Source: Oceanihabitans gracilariae (GTDB taxonomy: Bacteria; Bacteroidota; Bacteroidia; Flavobacteriales; Flavobacteriaceae). Taken from it: a stretch of 64,000 nt of DNA. Positions 50,058 to 61,100 of the stretch are shown here, in pieces. Within the stretch, counting starts at the first letter, position 1, and the number at the start of each line of letters is the position of its first letter. The translations under genes and the position numbers were made by a program. The notes under the pieces are model-generated. The model did no database searches. It saw only the letters and a list, made by a program, of their open reading frames with translations, and had not been told where the DNA came from. The stretch is taken from positions 496,001-560,000 of the forward strand of contig NZ_JBHULM010000007.1 of assembly GCF_042684485.1 (NCBI RefSeq), given 5' to 3'.

Positions 50058-50618
50058 ATGATCTCAATCAAACCAAAAAAAGGAAATTTGCTCATTGCAG
50101 AACCTTCCATTATAGGAGATATGGCCTTCAATAGGTCAATAGTTTTACTAGCAGACCACAACAACGAAGGTTCTATTGGTTTTATATTAAATAAACCACT
50201 AGAGTACTCTATTCGTGATCTTATTCCAGAAATTGATGCTAATTTTAAAGTATACAATGGAGGACCTGTAGAACAAGACAATCTGTATTTTATACATAAA
50301 GTACCAGAACTAATACCTAACAGTATAGAAATATCTTTAGGTATATATTGGGGAGGAGACTTTAATAAAGTGGCAGAACTTATTGCAGACAATAAATTAA
50401 ACGAAAAACATATTAGGTTCTTTTTAGGATATTCTGGTTGGCAAGAACACCAATTAGAAGATGAACTAAAATCTAATTCATGGGTTGTTACCGAAAATGT
50501 CTACAAAAAAGAAATTATTGAAAAAGATTGTCAAGCCTTCTGGAAAGAAAAGATGGTAGAGTTTGGTGGTGAGTATAGCATTTGGTCTAATGCACCAGAA
50601 AACCCTAGTCTTAACTAG
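50058..50618 (+). CDS. YqgE/AlgH family protein
   Basis: 186 residues. Family marks: KKGNLLIAEPSIIGDMAFNRSIVLLADHNNEGSIGFILNKPLE, VYNGGPVEQDNLYFIH, ISLGIYWGGDFNKV, IRFFLGYSGWQEHQLEDELKSNSWVV. The family is widespread, soluble and of unknown activity (AlgH of Pseudomonas). The gene ends by overlapping the end of the convergent aminotransferase gene by eight bases. yqgE next to a class IV aminotransferase and a START-like gene is a conserved flavobacterial neighbourhood as far as I recall. Confidence 0.93.
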   Translation: MISIKPKKGNLLIAEPSIIGDMAFNRSIVLLADHNNEGSIGFILNKPLEYSIRDLIPEIDANFKVYNGGPVEQDNLYFIHKVPELIPNSIEISLGIYWGGDFNKVAELIADNKLNEKHIRFFLGYSGWQEHQLEDELKSNSWVVTENVYKKEIIEKDCQAFWKEKMVEFGGEYSIWSNAPENPSLN

Positions 50619-51456
50619 ACAATCTAATTTTTACATTTAGTTTCTTTAATACATTTTCTGCTACAGATGTATTAAATTCTTTTTTTCTGTATTTAGTTAT
50701 AGATTGTATTCCTGTTATAACATTTGTTATAAACAGCTCATCTGCTTTTTGTAATTCAAAAGGTGAAATAGAAACCTCTTCTAAGGTATATTCAGGTATT
50801 AAATCTATTATTTCCATTATTTGTTTACGCATAACACCTTTTAAACAACCATCTGTTAAAGGAGGTGTTTTAATTGTATTTCCTTTTACAAGAAATAAAT
50901 TCCCGTTTAAAGCTTCTACTACATTTTTATTGGTATTTAATAACAAACAGTTATTTAAATTATTTTCGCTTGCATAAACGCTTCCTACTACGTGTAACGC
51001 TTTGTTATTCGATTTTAATGTAGATAATAAACTTGGTGCTACATAATAATCTTTAAACAAATCTACTTCATAACGTGAAGAATCAATAAGATAAAAATCG
51101 GCATCTAATGCTACAGCGTTTATTACGTAGTCTACTTCTTTATTTGTAGGTAAATACAATCCACCTGCTGCTCTATTCACTAACAACTTAACTCTTGCAG
51201 ATGCATTAGATAAATTATTAGCTTCTAAAGTTTTTAAAATCTGTTCTTCTAGAAACTCCATGGTAAACTCCATAGGTATTTCTATACGCATAATACGCAT
51301 TGAAGCCATCAACCTAAAGTAATGGTCTTCAAAAAACAACAATTTACCATGTGAGCATTTAATTGTTTCAAATAAAGCATCACCATAGTTAAAACCTCTA
51401 TTATTAAACGAAATCACATTGGTTTCGTCTGTAATATTTCCATTAAAATTTATCAT
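50611..51456 (-). CDS. Class IV aminotransferase (BCAT/ADC-lyase fold)
   Basis: 281 residues, PLP fold-type IV: NNRGFNYGDALFETIKCSHGKLLFFEDHYFRLMASM, ARVKLLVNRAAGGLYLP, the probable PLP lysine Lys148 in LLSTLKSNNKALHV, Glu181 in NVVEALNGNLFLV, and TPPLTDGCLKGVMRKQIMEI. These fit either a branched-chain aminotransferase-like enzyme or 4-amino-4-deoxychorismate lyase (PabC); the short length and the EALNGNLF variant of the usual E-xxx-SNxF favour an ADC-lyase-like role without deciding it. Its ATG lies immediately after the terminator of the START-like gene. Confidence 0.88.
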   Translation of the reverse strand: MINFNGNITDETNVISFNNRGFNYGDALFETIKCSHGKLLFFEDHYFRLMASMRIMRIEIPMEFTMEFLEEQILKTLEANNLSNASARVKLLVNRAAGGLYLPTNKEVDYVINAVALDADFYLIDSSRYEVDLFKDYYVAPSLLSTLKSNNKALHVVGSVYASENNLNNCLLLNTNKNVVEALNGNLFLVKGNTIKTPPLTDGCLKGVMRKQIMEIIDLIPEYTLEEVSISPFELQKADELFITNVITGIQSITKYRKKEFNTSVAENVLKKLNVKIRLSS

Positions 51457-51484
51457 AAAAAAATCCCGAAAAATAAATTCGGGA
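51457..51484 (-). terminator. Terminator of the START-like gene, abutting the next start codon
   Basis: On the minus strand TCCCGAA-loop-TTCGGGA is followed by a T7 run that ends exactly at the aminotransferase ATG (51454-51456). Confidence 0.75.
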
Positions 51485-51492
51485 CAAATATA
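51485..51492 (-). promoter_or_regulatory. -7 promoter box touching the terminator
   Basis: TATATTTG on the minus strand directly adjoins the hairpin. A transcript starting about 6 bases on would begin inside the hairpin, so the new mRNA could not form the terminator while read-through RNA could. Confidence 0.5.
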
Positions 51493-51513
51493 AGTTTAAT
51501 AATTGTATTCTTT

Positions 51514-51900
51514 TTAAGCAGAACCTAATACTTGCTTTAAATCTGAAATTTGATTTTCCCAAAGCATTTTAGATTCTTCTATTTCATCTTCTTCCGCAAA
51601 ATCTGTAATCATGATAGAAACATCTTTAGTAATTTCATCTACTTGAATTCTAATTTCAAAATAAGTAGCACTATCTTCATCATCTAACCATTTAAATTTT
51701 ATGCGCTCTCCACTCTTTTTACTTAAAAGCTTGGCTTGTTCTTCTGCTCCATCCCAAATAAATTTAAATAACTCGCCACGCGAATTTACATTTTCTGCGT
51801 ACCATTCTGATAATCCTGAAGGTGTAGAAATATATTGATATAACAATTGAGGTGATGCTTGTATAGGGAACTCTAGTTCGTATTTAATTTTGTCTTCCAT
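51514..51900 (-). CDS. START-like (SRPBCC) domain protein
   Basis: 128 residues, acidic helix-grip fold: KYELEFPIQASPQLLYQYISTPSGLSEWYAENVNSRGELFKFIWDGAEEQAKLL, IKFKWLDDEDSATYFEIRIQVDEITKDVSIMITDFAEEDEIEESKMLWENQISDLKQVLGS. It resembles AHSA1-type or START-like proteins found across Bacteroidota. The pocket is present but the ligand is unknown. It is transcribed towards the aminotransferase and separated from it by a terminator/promoter junction. Confidence 0.88.
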   Translation of the reverse strand: MEDKIKYELEFPIQASPQLLYQYISTPSGLSEWYAENVNSRGELFKFIWDGAEEQAKLLSKKSGERIKFKWLDDEDSATYFEIRIQVDEITKDVSIMITDFAEEDEIEESKMLWENQISDLKQVLGSA

Positions 51901-51983
51901 ATAAATAATAATATTTTGTTCAATATATACATTTAATTATTAAGTTCTAAAATTTATTTTATAATATTTTTTTTTCAGTTTAT

Positions 51984-52013
51984 TTGTGAGGTTCAAAATA
52001 GTTTATATATTTG
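51984..52013 (+). promoter_or_regulatory. Promoter of the tRNA-Met gene
   Basis: TTG at 51984-51986, a 19-base spacer, and TATATTTG at 52006-52013. Exact consensus, 15 bases before the tRNA. Confidence 0.8.
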
Positions 52014-52028
52014 CACTCTCAAAATTAT

Positions 52029-52102
52029 GGCGAGGTAGCTCAGTTGGTTAGAGCGTTGGATTCATAACCCAGAGGTCACGAGTTCAAATCTCGTTCTCGC
52101 TA
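52029..52102 (+). tRNA. tRNA-Met (anticodon CAT), elongator type
   Basis: 74 bases. Acceptor GGCGAGG pairs with TCTCGCT (two G-T pairs); the D arm is GCTC/GAGC; the anticodon loop is TTCATAA with anticodon CAT; the T arm is ACGAG-TTCAAAT-CTCGT. CCA is not encoded. The lack of the three G-C pairs in the anticodon stem and of a 1-72 mismatch argues against initiator tRNA. A CAT-anticodon tRNA modified to read AUA (Ile2) cannot be fully excluded by eye. Confidence 0.93.
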
Positions 52103-52106
52103 CAAG

Positions 52107-52139
52107 AAAAAAGCTCTTATTAAATTAAGAGCTTTTTTT
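52107..52139 (+). terminator. Terminator of the tRNA gene
   Basis: AAAAAAGCTCTTA-loop-TAAGAGCTTTTTT, a 13-base perfect stem. The following 276 bases to 52416 show no gene. Confidence 0.9.
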
Positions 52140-52415
52140 ATGCCTAAATATCTGATACTAAACTTCCATCAGAATTTTACACCTTTTTATAACAACTTTT
52201 TTTTATTTAACAAGTATTTCACTTTGCTAATACACTTGCGCAAATGTTGCTATACCTACTAAAAACAGGATTATTCATAGTTGTTTTTTTACACTAAAAC
52301 AAGAGTTAAAAGTGTTTTTCATCGATTTTTCTTGCGTTTCATAGATTATTTGTGAGAATTTTATATATATTAGCATCATATTAATTCAGTAATCAATTTA
52401 TTAAAACCAAATCTA

Positions 52416-54962
52416 ATGAAAAAAATTACCCTTCTGTTAGTATTAATACTAGCAACTTTTACTTCTGTTAACGCTCAAAATACCGAAAAGCAAAAAGCAG
52501 ATCATTATATTTCAAAACAAGGAGAATTAACTTTTTCTTTTCAAGTAAATAACACTAGAGAAATAGAGTTATACTCTAAAGATTTTTCTATCATTAATTA
52601 TAACCCAGAAACAAATACACTAATTGCTTGGGCTAATGAAGAACAATTTAGAGCATTTGAAGCTAAAAACATTCCTTTTACGGTTCCAACAAAAGAAAAT
52701 GAAGTAGATGAAAGTGTTATTTATGATGTTAGACCTTTAGCAAGTAGATCTGCAAATCGTTCCACTTTAAGTTTTCCTGTAAATTCATATCCTACATATG
52801 CAGAATATGCTGCTCAAATGCAAGATTTTGAAGATGCTTACCCAACACTAGTTGAAAAATTTAGTATTGGTACTACAGGAAATGGAGATAAAGAATTATT
52901 ATTTGTAAAAATTTCAGATAATGTTTCTACAGATGAGCAAGAACCAAAACTAATGCTAACCTCATCTATGCATGGTGATGAAATTGCTGGTTACCCAATG
53001 ATGCTTTCATTAATAGATTATATACTTACTGTATATTCTAATCCTAGTCATGCAGACTACGCTAGAGTAAAAAACCTAGTTGAAAATGCAGAAATATGGA
53101 TAAACCCTAGCGCTAATCCAGATGGAACCTATAATGGTAGCGCATCTAATACTTCTGTAGTAAATGCGAGAAGAGGAAATGGAAATAATATTGATTTAAA
53201 TAGAAACTATCCAGATAATGTTGCTGGTGCACATGATGACGGTTATGCATATCAAACCGAAACATTAGCTTTTATGGCAATGGCAGAGGCAAATCATTTT
53301 GTAATTGCGGCAAACTTTCATGGTGGTACAGAATTAGTAAACTACCCTTTTGATAATGCATACGTAAGTCAATATACACATCCTGACAATGATTGGTTTG
53401 AAGATATTTCTGTAGAATATGCTACAAATGCACAGACTGATGCCAATTCAGGAAGTACTGCTGCAGCGCCATATAGTTACAAAACTAGTTATATGACAGA
53501 TGATGATGATAGCAATGTTAACCCAAGTCCTGGAGTTACGCATGGAGCAGAATGGTACAGAGTATATGGAGGAAGACAAGATTATATGAACTACTACCAC
53601 CAATGTAGAGAAGTAACAATTGAATTATCAGACACTAAAATTTTAGCAGAAAGCAAATTAGATGATTATTGGTATTATAATAGAGATGCTTTATTAGATT
53701 TCTTAACGCAAGGTACTTATGGTTTTAGAGGCGCTGTTAAAGATGCTAACACCAACAGTCCTATAGATGCTACAATTACTATAGTTGGTCATGATAATTA
53801 TGGTTCTCATACGGTTACAGATATTTCTCATGGTGACTTTTATAGACCTATTGGAGCTGGAACTTACGACATTTTAATTGAAGCTAGTTGCTACCAATCG
53901 GTTACATTAACAAACCAAACCATAGCAAACGCACAAACAGTTACATTAGCAGATGTTTTATTAGTACCAAGTAATACAGTACCTACAGGTATTACCACTG
54001 AAGTTGGATCTACCTCTGCTACAATAAGCTGGAATGATGATGCAGATAGTTATAACTTACAATATAAAGAAACAAGCGGTTCTACTTGGACTACAATTAC
54101 AGATATAACAGCAAGTTCTTATGAAATCACAGGCTTAACAGTTGGTGTGGAATACGAAGTACAAGTAGCTTCTATTTGTGGTACTAATTCGCCTTCTGCA
54201 TACTCTACTTCTATCACTTTTACAACACAAATATCCTATTGTGATGCAAGAACTAATGATGATTCTGATGAATATATTCAACAAGTACAAATAGGTTCTT
54301 GGTCTAAAACTTCTGGAGACGGAGCAAATGGTGTAGGTTATTCAGATTTTACACAAGAAACTCCTACAGACTTAGAAGTAGAAACGCAATATACTATAAC
54401 TATAACTCCGGAATGGACAGGAACGACATACAGTGAAGGTTATGCTGTTTGGATAGACTACAATAGAGATGGTAGTTTCACAACAGACGAACGTATTTTT
54501 CAAAATACAACAACGAATGCCACTAGTGTTTCTGGACAATTTACAGTACCAGAAGGTTTAACTGCTGGAACAGCAAGAATGCGAGTAATCATGGCTTACA
54601 ATCAAGTTCCAAATAATCCTTGTGATGATTCTATTAGTTATGGAGAAGTAGAAGATTATACGGTAAATATTGTATTAGGTACCTTAAGTTCTAATACTAA
54701 TGTTTTAGAAGAATTAGCTATTTACCCAAACCCTTTTAATAACAATATTATTATTAAATTACCTAATAGCTATACTAACAACGCTATAACTGTAAACATG
54801 TATGATATTAGAGGCCGATTAGTTCTTAACTTAGAAAATACGCAAGCCACTAATAACATAATCAATCTTTCTAATTTAGATAAATTATCTAATGGTACTT
54901 ACTTCATAAAAATCAAAGACAACCAATCTAATACAGCGGTAGTTAGGAAGATTTTAAAATAA
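52416..54962 (+). CDS. Secreted M14 zinc carboxypeptidase with FN3, GEVED and T9SS type A domains
   Basis: 848 residues. Signal peptide to about residue 20 (SVNAQ). M14 catalytic domain (about 125-425): HGDE with zinc ligands His186 and Glu189, NPDG and IDLNRNYPD (Arg263 substrate contact), third ligand His302 in NFHGG, and catalytic Glu403 in VTIELSD. Then a carboxypeptidase-regulatory-like domain (about 430-515), one fibronectin type III domain (520-605), a GEVED domain (610-750, VWIDYNRDGSF and GEVEDYTVNI) and a T9SS type A sorting domain (about 770-848, YPNPFNNNIIIKL). It is predicted to be exported to degrade proteins outside the cell, removing C-terminal residues. Confidence 0.94.
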   Translation: MKKITLLLVLILATFTSVNAQNTEKQKADHYISKQGELTFSFQVNNTREIELYSKDFSIINYNPETNTLIAWANEEQFRAFEAKNIPFTVPTKENEVDESVIYDVRPLASRSANRSTLSFPVNSYPTYAEYAAQMQDFEDAYPTLVEKFSIGTTGNGDKELLFVKISDNVSTDEQEPKLMLTSSMHGDEIAGYPMMLSLIDYILTVYSNPSHADYARVKNLVENAEIWINPSANPDGTYNGSASNTSVVNARRGNGNNIDLNRNYPDNVAGAHDDGYAYQTETLAFMAMAEANHFVIAANFHGGTELVNYPFDNAYVSQYTHPDNDWFEDISVEYATNAQTDANSGSTAAAPYSYKTSYMTDDDDSNVNPSPGVTHGAEWYRVYGGRQDYMNYYHQCREVTIELSDTKILAESKLDDYWYYNRDALLDFLTQGTYGFRGAVKDANTNSPIDATITIVGHDNYGSHTVTDISHGDFYRPIGAGTYDILIEASCYQSVTLTNQTIANAQTVTLADVLLVPSNTVPTGITTEVGSTSATISWNDDADSYNLQYKETSGSTWTTITDITASSYEITGLTVGVEYEVQVASICGTNSPSAYSTSITFTTQISYCDARTNDDSDEYIQQVQIGSWSKTSGDGANGVGYSDFTQETPTDLEVETQYTITITPEWTGTTYSEGYAVWIDYNRDGSFTTDERIFQNTTTNATSVSGQFTVPEGLTAGTARMRVIMAYNQVPNNPCDDSISYGEVEDYTVNIVLGTLSSNTNVLEELAIYPNPFNNNIIIKLPNSYTNNAITVNMYDIRGRLVLNLENTQATNNIINLSNLDKLSNGTYFIKIKDNQSNTAVVRKILK

Positions 54963-54983
54963 AAATTTTATAAAATGTGTGTA

Positions 54984-55016
54984 GTAAAAGTCATAATACT
55001 TTATTGTGACTTTTAC
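54984..55016. repeat. 10-base hairpin between the two T9SS genes
   Basis: GTAAAAGTCA and TGACTTTTAC form a perfect stem with a 13-base loop. No T run follows on the plus strand, so it is not a classical terminator; it may protect the 3' end of the peptidase mRNA. Confidence 0.55.
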
Positions 55017-55071
55017 CACAACAATACGCTTAACTCTAGATAGTTACATTTTCGAAGTGCACTTTGTCGAT

Positions 55072-55079
55072 TATATTTG
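55072..55079 (+). promoter_or_regulatory. -7 promoter box of the 2019-residue gene
   Basis: TATATTTG about 65 bases before the ATG. A TTC is present near the -33 distance instead of TTG. Confidence 0.5.
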
Positions 55080-55144
55080 CATTTTGCAGAGTTAAATATT
55101 AAATTTACCTATTAATATTAGTCCCAAACTAAATTAACCTTCTT

Positions 55145-58100
55145 ATGAAAACTTATACTAACCAAATTATAGGGTATACTATATTTATTAGTTTCTTGCT
55201 TTTATCCAACTTCACCTATTCGCAAGATTTCAATGTACAACACATACAAGATGACATAGCAAGAACTGGAGGCTCTAACACTTCATTTACTCCAGTATCT
55301 TCCATTAATAACGCAATAGCTCTTGCAAACAACAATAGAAAAACAAGTGCAGGTAGAAATGGATCTTCTACAAATCTTAGTGGAGACGACCTAGCAGGAG
55401 CTAGAGTTTTAACAGGAACTAATACTTTAACTTATTACAGAGAGTCTGGTTCTGTAAATGCAAACATGCGTTTTAATACTTCAATTTGGGAGTATATTGG
55501 CCCTAGCGCTGGAGATAATGAAATGATAGTAAGAGGACGTTACGCTATAAACCTTAATGGAACTTCTAATAACACTACACAAGCAATTACTGGTATAACC
55601 AATGCTAAAAAATGTATTCCTTTTATTACAGGAATTATGAATAATACAAATAGTGAAGATGCAGATTCTGGTACTGCTATTGCTTATTTAGAAAACAACA
55701 ATACTTTAAGAGTTTTAAAAGGTTCTAATGCTAATAACGTAACAGTTTATATTACTCTTGTAGAATTCACAGGAAGTAATTGGACAGTACTTCATGGAGA
55801 TTCTGGAAGTGTTTCTGCAGATACAGGAACAATAAATTTAAAAAATAATTCTGACGGAACAGGAACTAATACCAATGTAAGTGCATGGAGTAATGCTATC
55901 ATTTTTAGTCAACACATAGGAGATACAAATGCTAGCGGAACTAATGATGCCATAGCAGATAACTGGCCAAAAATGGATCCTGGAAACAATAATAGAACTG
56001 TAGATTGGACCTTTAATGGACATCATGATTCTGCAGGAACTAACAGACAATTTGTTCACATACTAACTAATAGCAATTTAAATGTAACTAGATATCAAAA
56101 TTCTTCTAACACAGCAGGAGAATCAACTATAAACATAACATCTGCTGGTTTAACAGATATAAACCAAGCTCTTATTGTTGGTTCTTCTACCTCAAGTGGA
56201 ACTGGTACAGCTTATGCTAGAGGTTGGCGTAATTATTATTTAAATTCTACAACAGAAGCAGCACACTGGTCACACAGAAGCGGAAACACGATGGCACATG
56301 AAATACAAATTGTAGATTTATCAGGTTTAACATCAAGCACTACTTCAAGTTATTGTACTTCTAATGGTAATAATACAAGTTATGAATATATAGGAAACGT
56401 TCAACTAAATACCATAAATAATTATTCTGGAATAGGTACAACTAGTACAGGATATTCTGACTTTACAGCAATATCAACAACATTAAACCAAAATAGCACA
56501 GAAACTATTACTATTACTCCAACTTGGACTGGAGGAAGTTTTAGTGAAGGATATTCCGTTTGGATTGACTACAATCAAGATTTAGATTTTAATGATTTTG
56601 GTGAACAGGTTGCAACAATACCACCTACAGGTGTTAGTCCTGTTTCTGCTACTTTTACTATTCCTATTACAGCCTCCCTTGGTAGCACAAGAATGCGTAT
56701 AAGTATGAAGTATAATAATACTCCTACAGATCCTTGTGAATCTTTTAATTTTGGAGAAGTAGAAGATTATACTATTAATATAGCAAGCGGAATCCCTCAA
56801 CCAGAAATAAACATAACAGGTAATAGTGTAACTATATATGATGGTGACACAACACCTACTACTACAGATGATACTGAGTTTGGAAGTACAGGTGCAGGAA
56901 CACCAATTTCGCATACGTTTACAATTGAAAATACTGGAAATTCAGCTTTAACTATAGGTACTCTAACCTTTTCAGGAGCAAACCCATTAGATTTTTCTAT
57001 TAGCGCTGCTCCTGCTACAACTGTCGCTGCATCAGGTAGCACAACTTTTACGGTTGACTTTAATCCTATAGCTAATGGTACACGTACAGCAATACTATCT
57101 ATTGCTAATGATGATTCTAATGAAAATCCATATAATTTCACTGTACAAGGTACAGGAGTAGTTCCGTTAACAGAAGGTCCTGGAGGTGTTACCTCAGATT
57201 TAAGATTATGGCTTAAAGGTACAGACGGTTTAAGTTATTCTAGCGGTCAAAGCGTGAGCCTTTGGGCAGACCAAGGTCGTGGTGCAGATGCAACTGTAAA
57301 CACTACTGGACAAGAACCTACCTATTATGATAACACAACAAGAAATATAAATTTTAATCCTGTTGTAGAATTTGATAATACATTTGCTACGTATTCATTA
57401 GATTCCGATTATTCCTATAACGATACTTCTACTCAATTTCTAGAAGGAGATTCAGGGCTATATACACAAGATATTTTTCTAGTAGTTATTCCAGATGATA
57501 CTCCTATTAATAAGTCTTTTGGATTTATGGATGTATTTTGTGGTGATGCCGATTTTTCTACAAACGCAACAGATGCAACAGGAATTGGCTTTGGAAACTT
57601 TACAGGACGTGTTAGTGGAGAATCTATTTGCTTTGCAATAGACAGCTATTCTACTAGTATTCCTAATGATGGTTATGCTGTTAATGATGGACCAAACACA
57701 TCCTACGATAATGTTGGTATAATTAACGCCAGAAACAATACAGCCATAACACAACAAGAATTATATTATAATGCAAACAATATTGAATATAATCAAAATG
57801 ATATTCCTTCCTTTGTTAATGTAGAAAATTCTAGATATTGGATTGGAAGAAGTGAAGGTTGGGAAGCTACTGCTAATGCAAGAATAGCTGAAATTATCAC
57901 CTTCTCTTCTAGAAAAGTAGATACCGATTTAACACAAGAAAGAAACAGAATACAATCTTATTTAGGTATTAAATACGGAATCACTTTAGGTGTTAATGGT
58001 ACTTCACAAGACTATGTAGATAGTGATGGTACATTAATTTGGGATCAATCTGAAAATGCTGGATTTAATTATGATATTGCTGGTATTGGTCGTGATGACG

Positions 58101-61100
58101 CATCAGACTTAAATCAAAAACAATCAAGAAGTGTTAATAACGATACTGATGGTTTTGGTAGAACACAAGGAATCATAACCATGGGCTTAACAGACATATA
58201 TGACACCAATAACTTAAACCAGTCTAATAATGCCACAGAGCTAAACGACAAAGAGTTTTTAGTTTGGGGAAATAATGGTGCCGATTTAAATTTAGCAGCT
58301 TCAACTGTTGATGTAAATATGAGTATAGGTATTGGTACACTAAGCACCAATGTTTCTTTTACAAGAATGCAACGTATCTGGAAAGTAGTAGAAAACGCAG
58401 GAGATATTCCTTCAGTAAAAATTTCTATACCTCTTGATGCAGTAAGAAACATATCTCCTCCTGGTAATTATTATATGTTTATTTCAGACACTCCTGTTTT
58501 TGACCCAACTGCTAGCTATAGATTAATGACAGAAAATGGTACAAATTTAGAAACCGACTATGATTTTGATGGAACAAAATATATCACTTTTGGCTATGCT
58601 CCACAAGTTATAGTAGAACGTTCGGTTTATTTTAATGGAACTGTAGACTTTATTGATATAGAAAACAAACTAAACCTTAATGCATCAGAATTTACAATCT
58701 CTGCATGGATTAACAGAGAGTCTGGTTCTAACAATACTTCTATTCTATCTAAAAGAGATTTTCTTTACAGCGAAGGATATGATTTTAAAATTAATGCTTT
58801 AGGAAGATTTGAAGCGACTTGGAAAAATGGAATTTTTCTACAATCTTTAAGTTCTTCCGTTGAAATTCCTGAAGATGAATGGCATCAAGTTGCTATTATT
58901 TATAAATCAGGAGTAGCAACTCTATATATTGATGGTATTGAAGATACTTCAACTACACTAAGTAGTCCTACTTCCACAAATCAATACGCATATATTGGTG
59001 CAGCAGCTAAAAACACACCAACAGCTTACTTTAAAGGAAATATAGATGAGGTTAGAATTTGGGATACTGCCTTAACGCAAACCCAATTGCAATATATCAT
59101 GAATCAAGAAATTGAAGAAAATGGTAGTTTTGTAGATGGTAAAGTTATGCCTACTACTGTTACTAAAAACGATATTATAACAATTCCTTGGTCACAACTT
59201 GCTGCTTACTATCCTATGTCCATTTATACTTACACTAATACCGAAGATGCTTCAGGTAATGGTAACCAAGGATATTTAAGAAATCTAAATACGGTAGATC
59301 ATCAAACAGCTCCTCTTCCTTATAGATCCAACTCCAATGGAGATTGGAATACAAATGCTACTTGGTTAAACGGGAATTTACAAACCATACCAGGAACCAT
59401 TTCTATTGTAGATAATACAAAAACTGTAGATTGGAATATTGTAATTACTAATCACAATGTTACAATGGATAATACTAGCTTACCTAGCGGAAATAACGAA
59501 AACAGAAAAGTACTAGGTTTATTTGTTAATGCTAATACACTTACTGTAGATGGTAATAATACAATACAAACTGGAAACGGACTTACCGTTTCTCATTACT
59601 TAAATCTTGATGGTAAGATTGATTTACAAGGAGAATCGCAATTAATTCAAACAGAAGATTCTGATTTAGCTGTAACAAGCGCTGGAACCTTAGAAAAAGA
59701 CCAACAAGGTACACAAGACTATTTTACTTATAATTATTGGTCTTCTCCTGTAGGTGTTAGTAATACCTCTTCTAATAACAATAGTTATACTTTAAATAAC
59801 AATATATTTAAAGATGGAACAGATCCTCTTGCTCCAGTAAACATTAATTTTGTGTCTGGATACAATGGTAATAATGGTTCTCCTATTAATATTGCAAATT
59901 ATTGGATTTGGAAATTTAGCAACAGAACTAGTGATAACTATGCTTCTTGGCAACATATTCGCAATACAGGAACACTGTTTCCTGGTGAAGGTTTTACTAT
60001 GAAAGGTGTTGCTAATACAAATGAAAACGTAAGCTTAACACAAAACTATGTTATTGAAGGAAAACCTAATAATGGAGATATTACACTGTCTATAAATGCA
60101 GGTAACGATTACCTTATTGGTAACCCTTATCCTTCTGCTATTAATGCAGATACGTTTATTCTTGACAATGCTCCTAATATTGAAGGTACAGGAAACACTA
60201 CTGGAACGCTTTATTTCTGGGAACATTGGGGAGGAAGTTCGCATAACTTATCAGATTATCAAGGTGGTTACGCTACTTATAATCTTTCTGGAGGTACTCC
60301 TTCTGCTTCATTAGGAACTAATGATCCTGATGTAGGTACTGGTGGAACACCTACCAAAATTCCTGGAAAATATATTCCTGTAGCTCAAGGTTTCTTTGTT
60401 ACTGGTGAAGCTAACGGAACGATTAAATTTAACAATAGCCAACGTGTTTTTGAAAAAGAAGGTACAAACTCTGTGTTTGTTCGTGATAGCGCTAACTCCT
60501 CTCCTACTGCAAATGCAGATATTGGAGATGATAGAACAAAAATAAGACTTGGTTTTAACTCTGTTAACGCAATACACAGACAGTTATTAGTTACTGCAGA
60601 TGAAAGAGCTACGGCTGGTTATGAATGGGGATTTGATGCTAAAAACTTAGACGATCAAATGGATGACATGTATTGGGTAATTAGTGATGAACAATGCTTA
60701 ATTCAAGGAATTAATGAAATAAATCAAACTACCATTTTACCTATTGGTATTGAAGTTAGTAATGCAGGATTAAACACTATTACTATTGATGCATTAATTA
60801 ACTTTCCTGAAGAACTACAAGTATATGTTCATGATATAGATGCAGATACCTACCACAATTTAAGAACAAGTGATTATCAAGTAAATTTAGCGACTGGTAT
60901 ATATCTTGATCGTTTTGAAATTACTTTCACCAATCAAACCTTAAGTACAGATGAATTTGAAACCAATAATTTAAACACTTATTTCTCTAATGATACAGAT
61001 AGTATTGTAATTAATAACCCAAATAATATTCAAGTTGATGAAGCAAAACTTAGCAATGTACTTGGGCAAACAATATATACGTTTCAAACAATAGAGTCTC

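Noticed and set aside
56582..57141. Two overlapping minus-strand frames of 110 and 114 residues inside the giant T9SS gene
   Set aside because: They are antisense to a continuous 2019-residue frame with recognisable GEVED and choice-of-anchor D domains.
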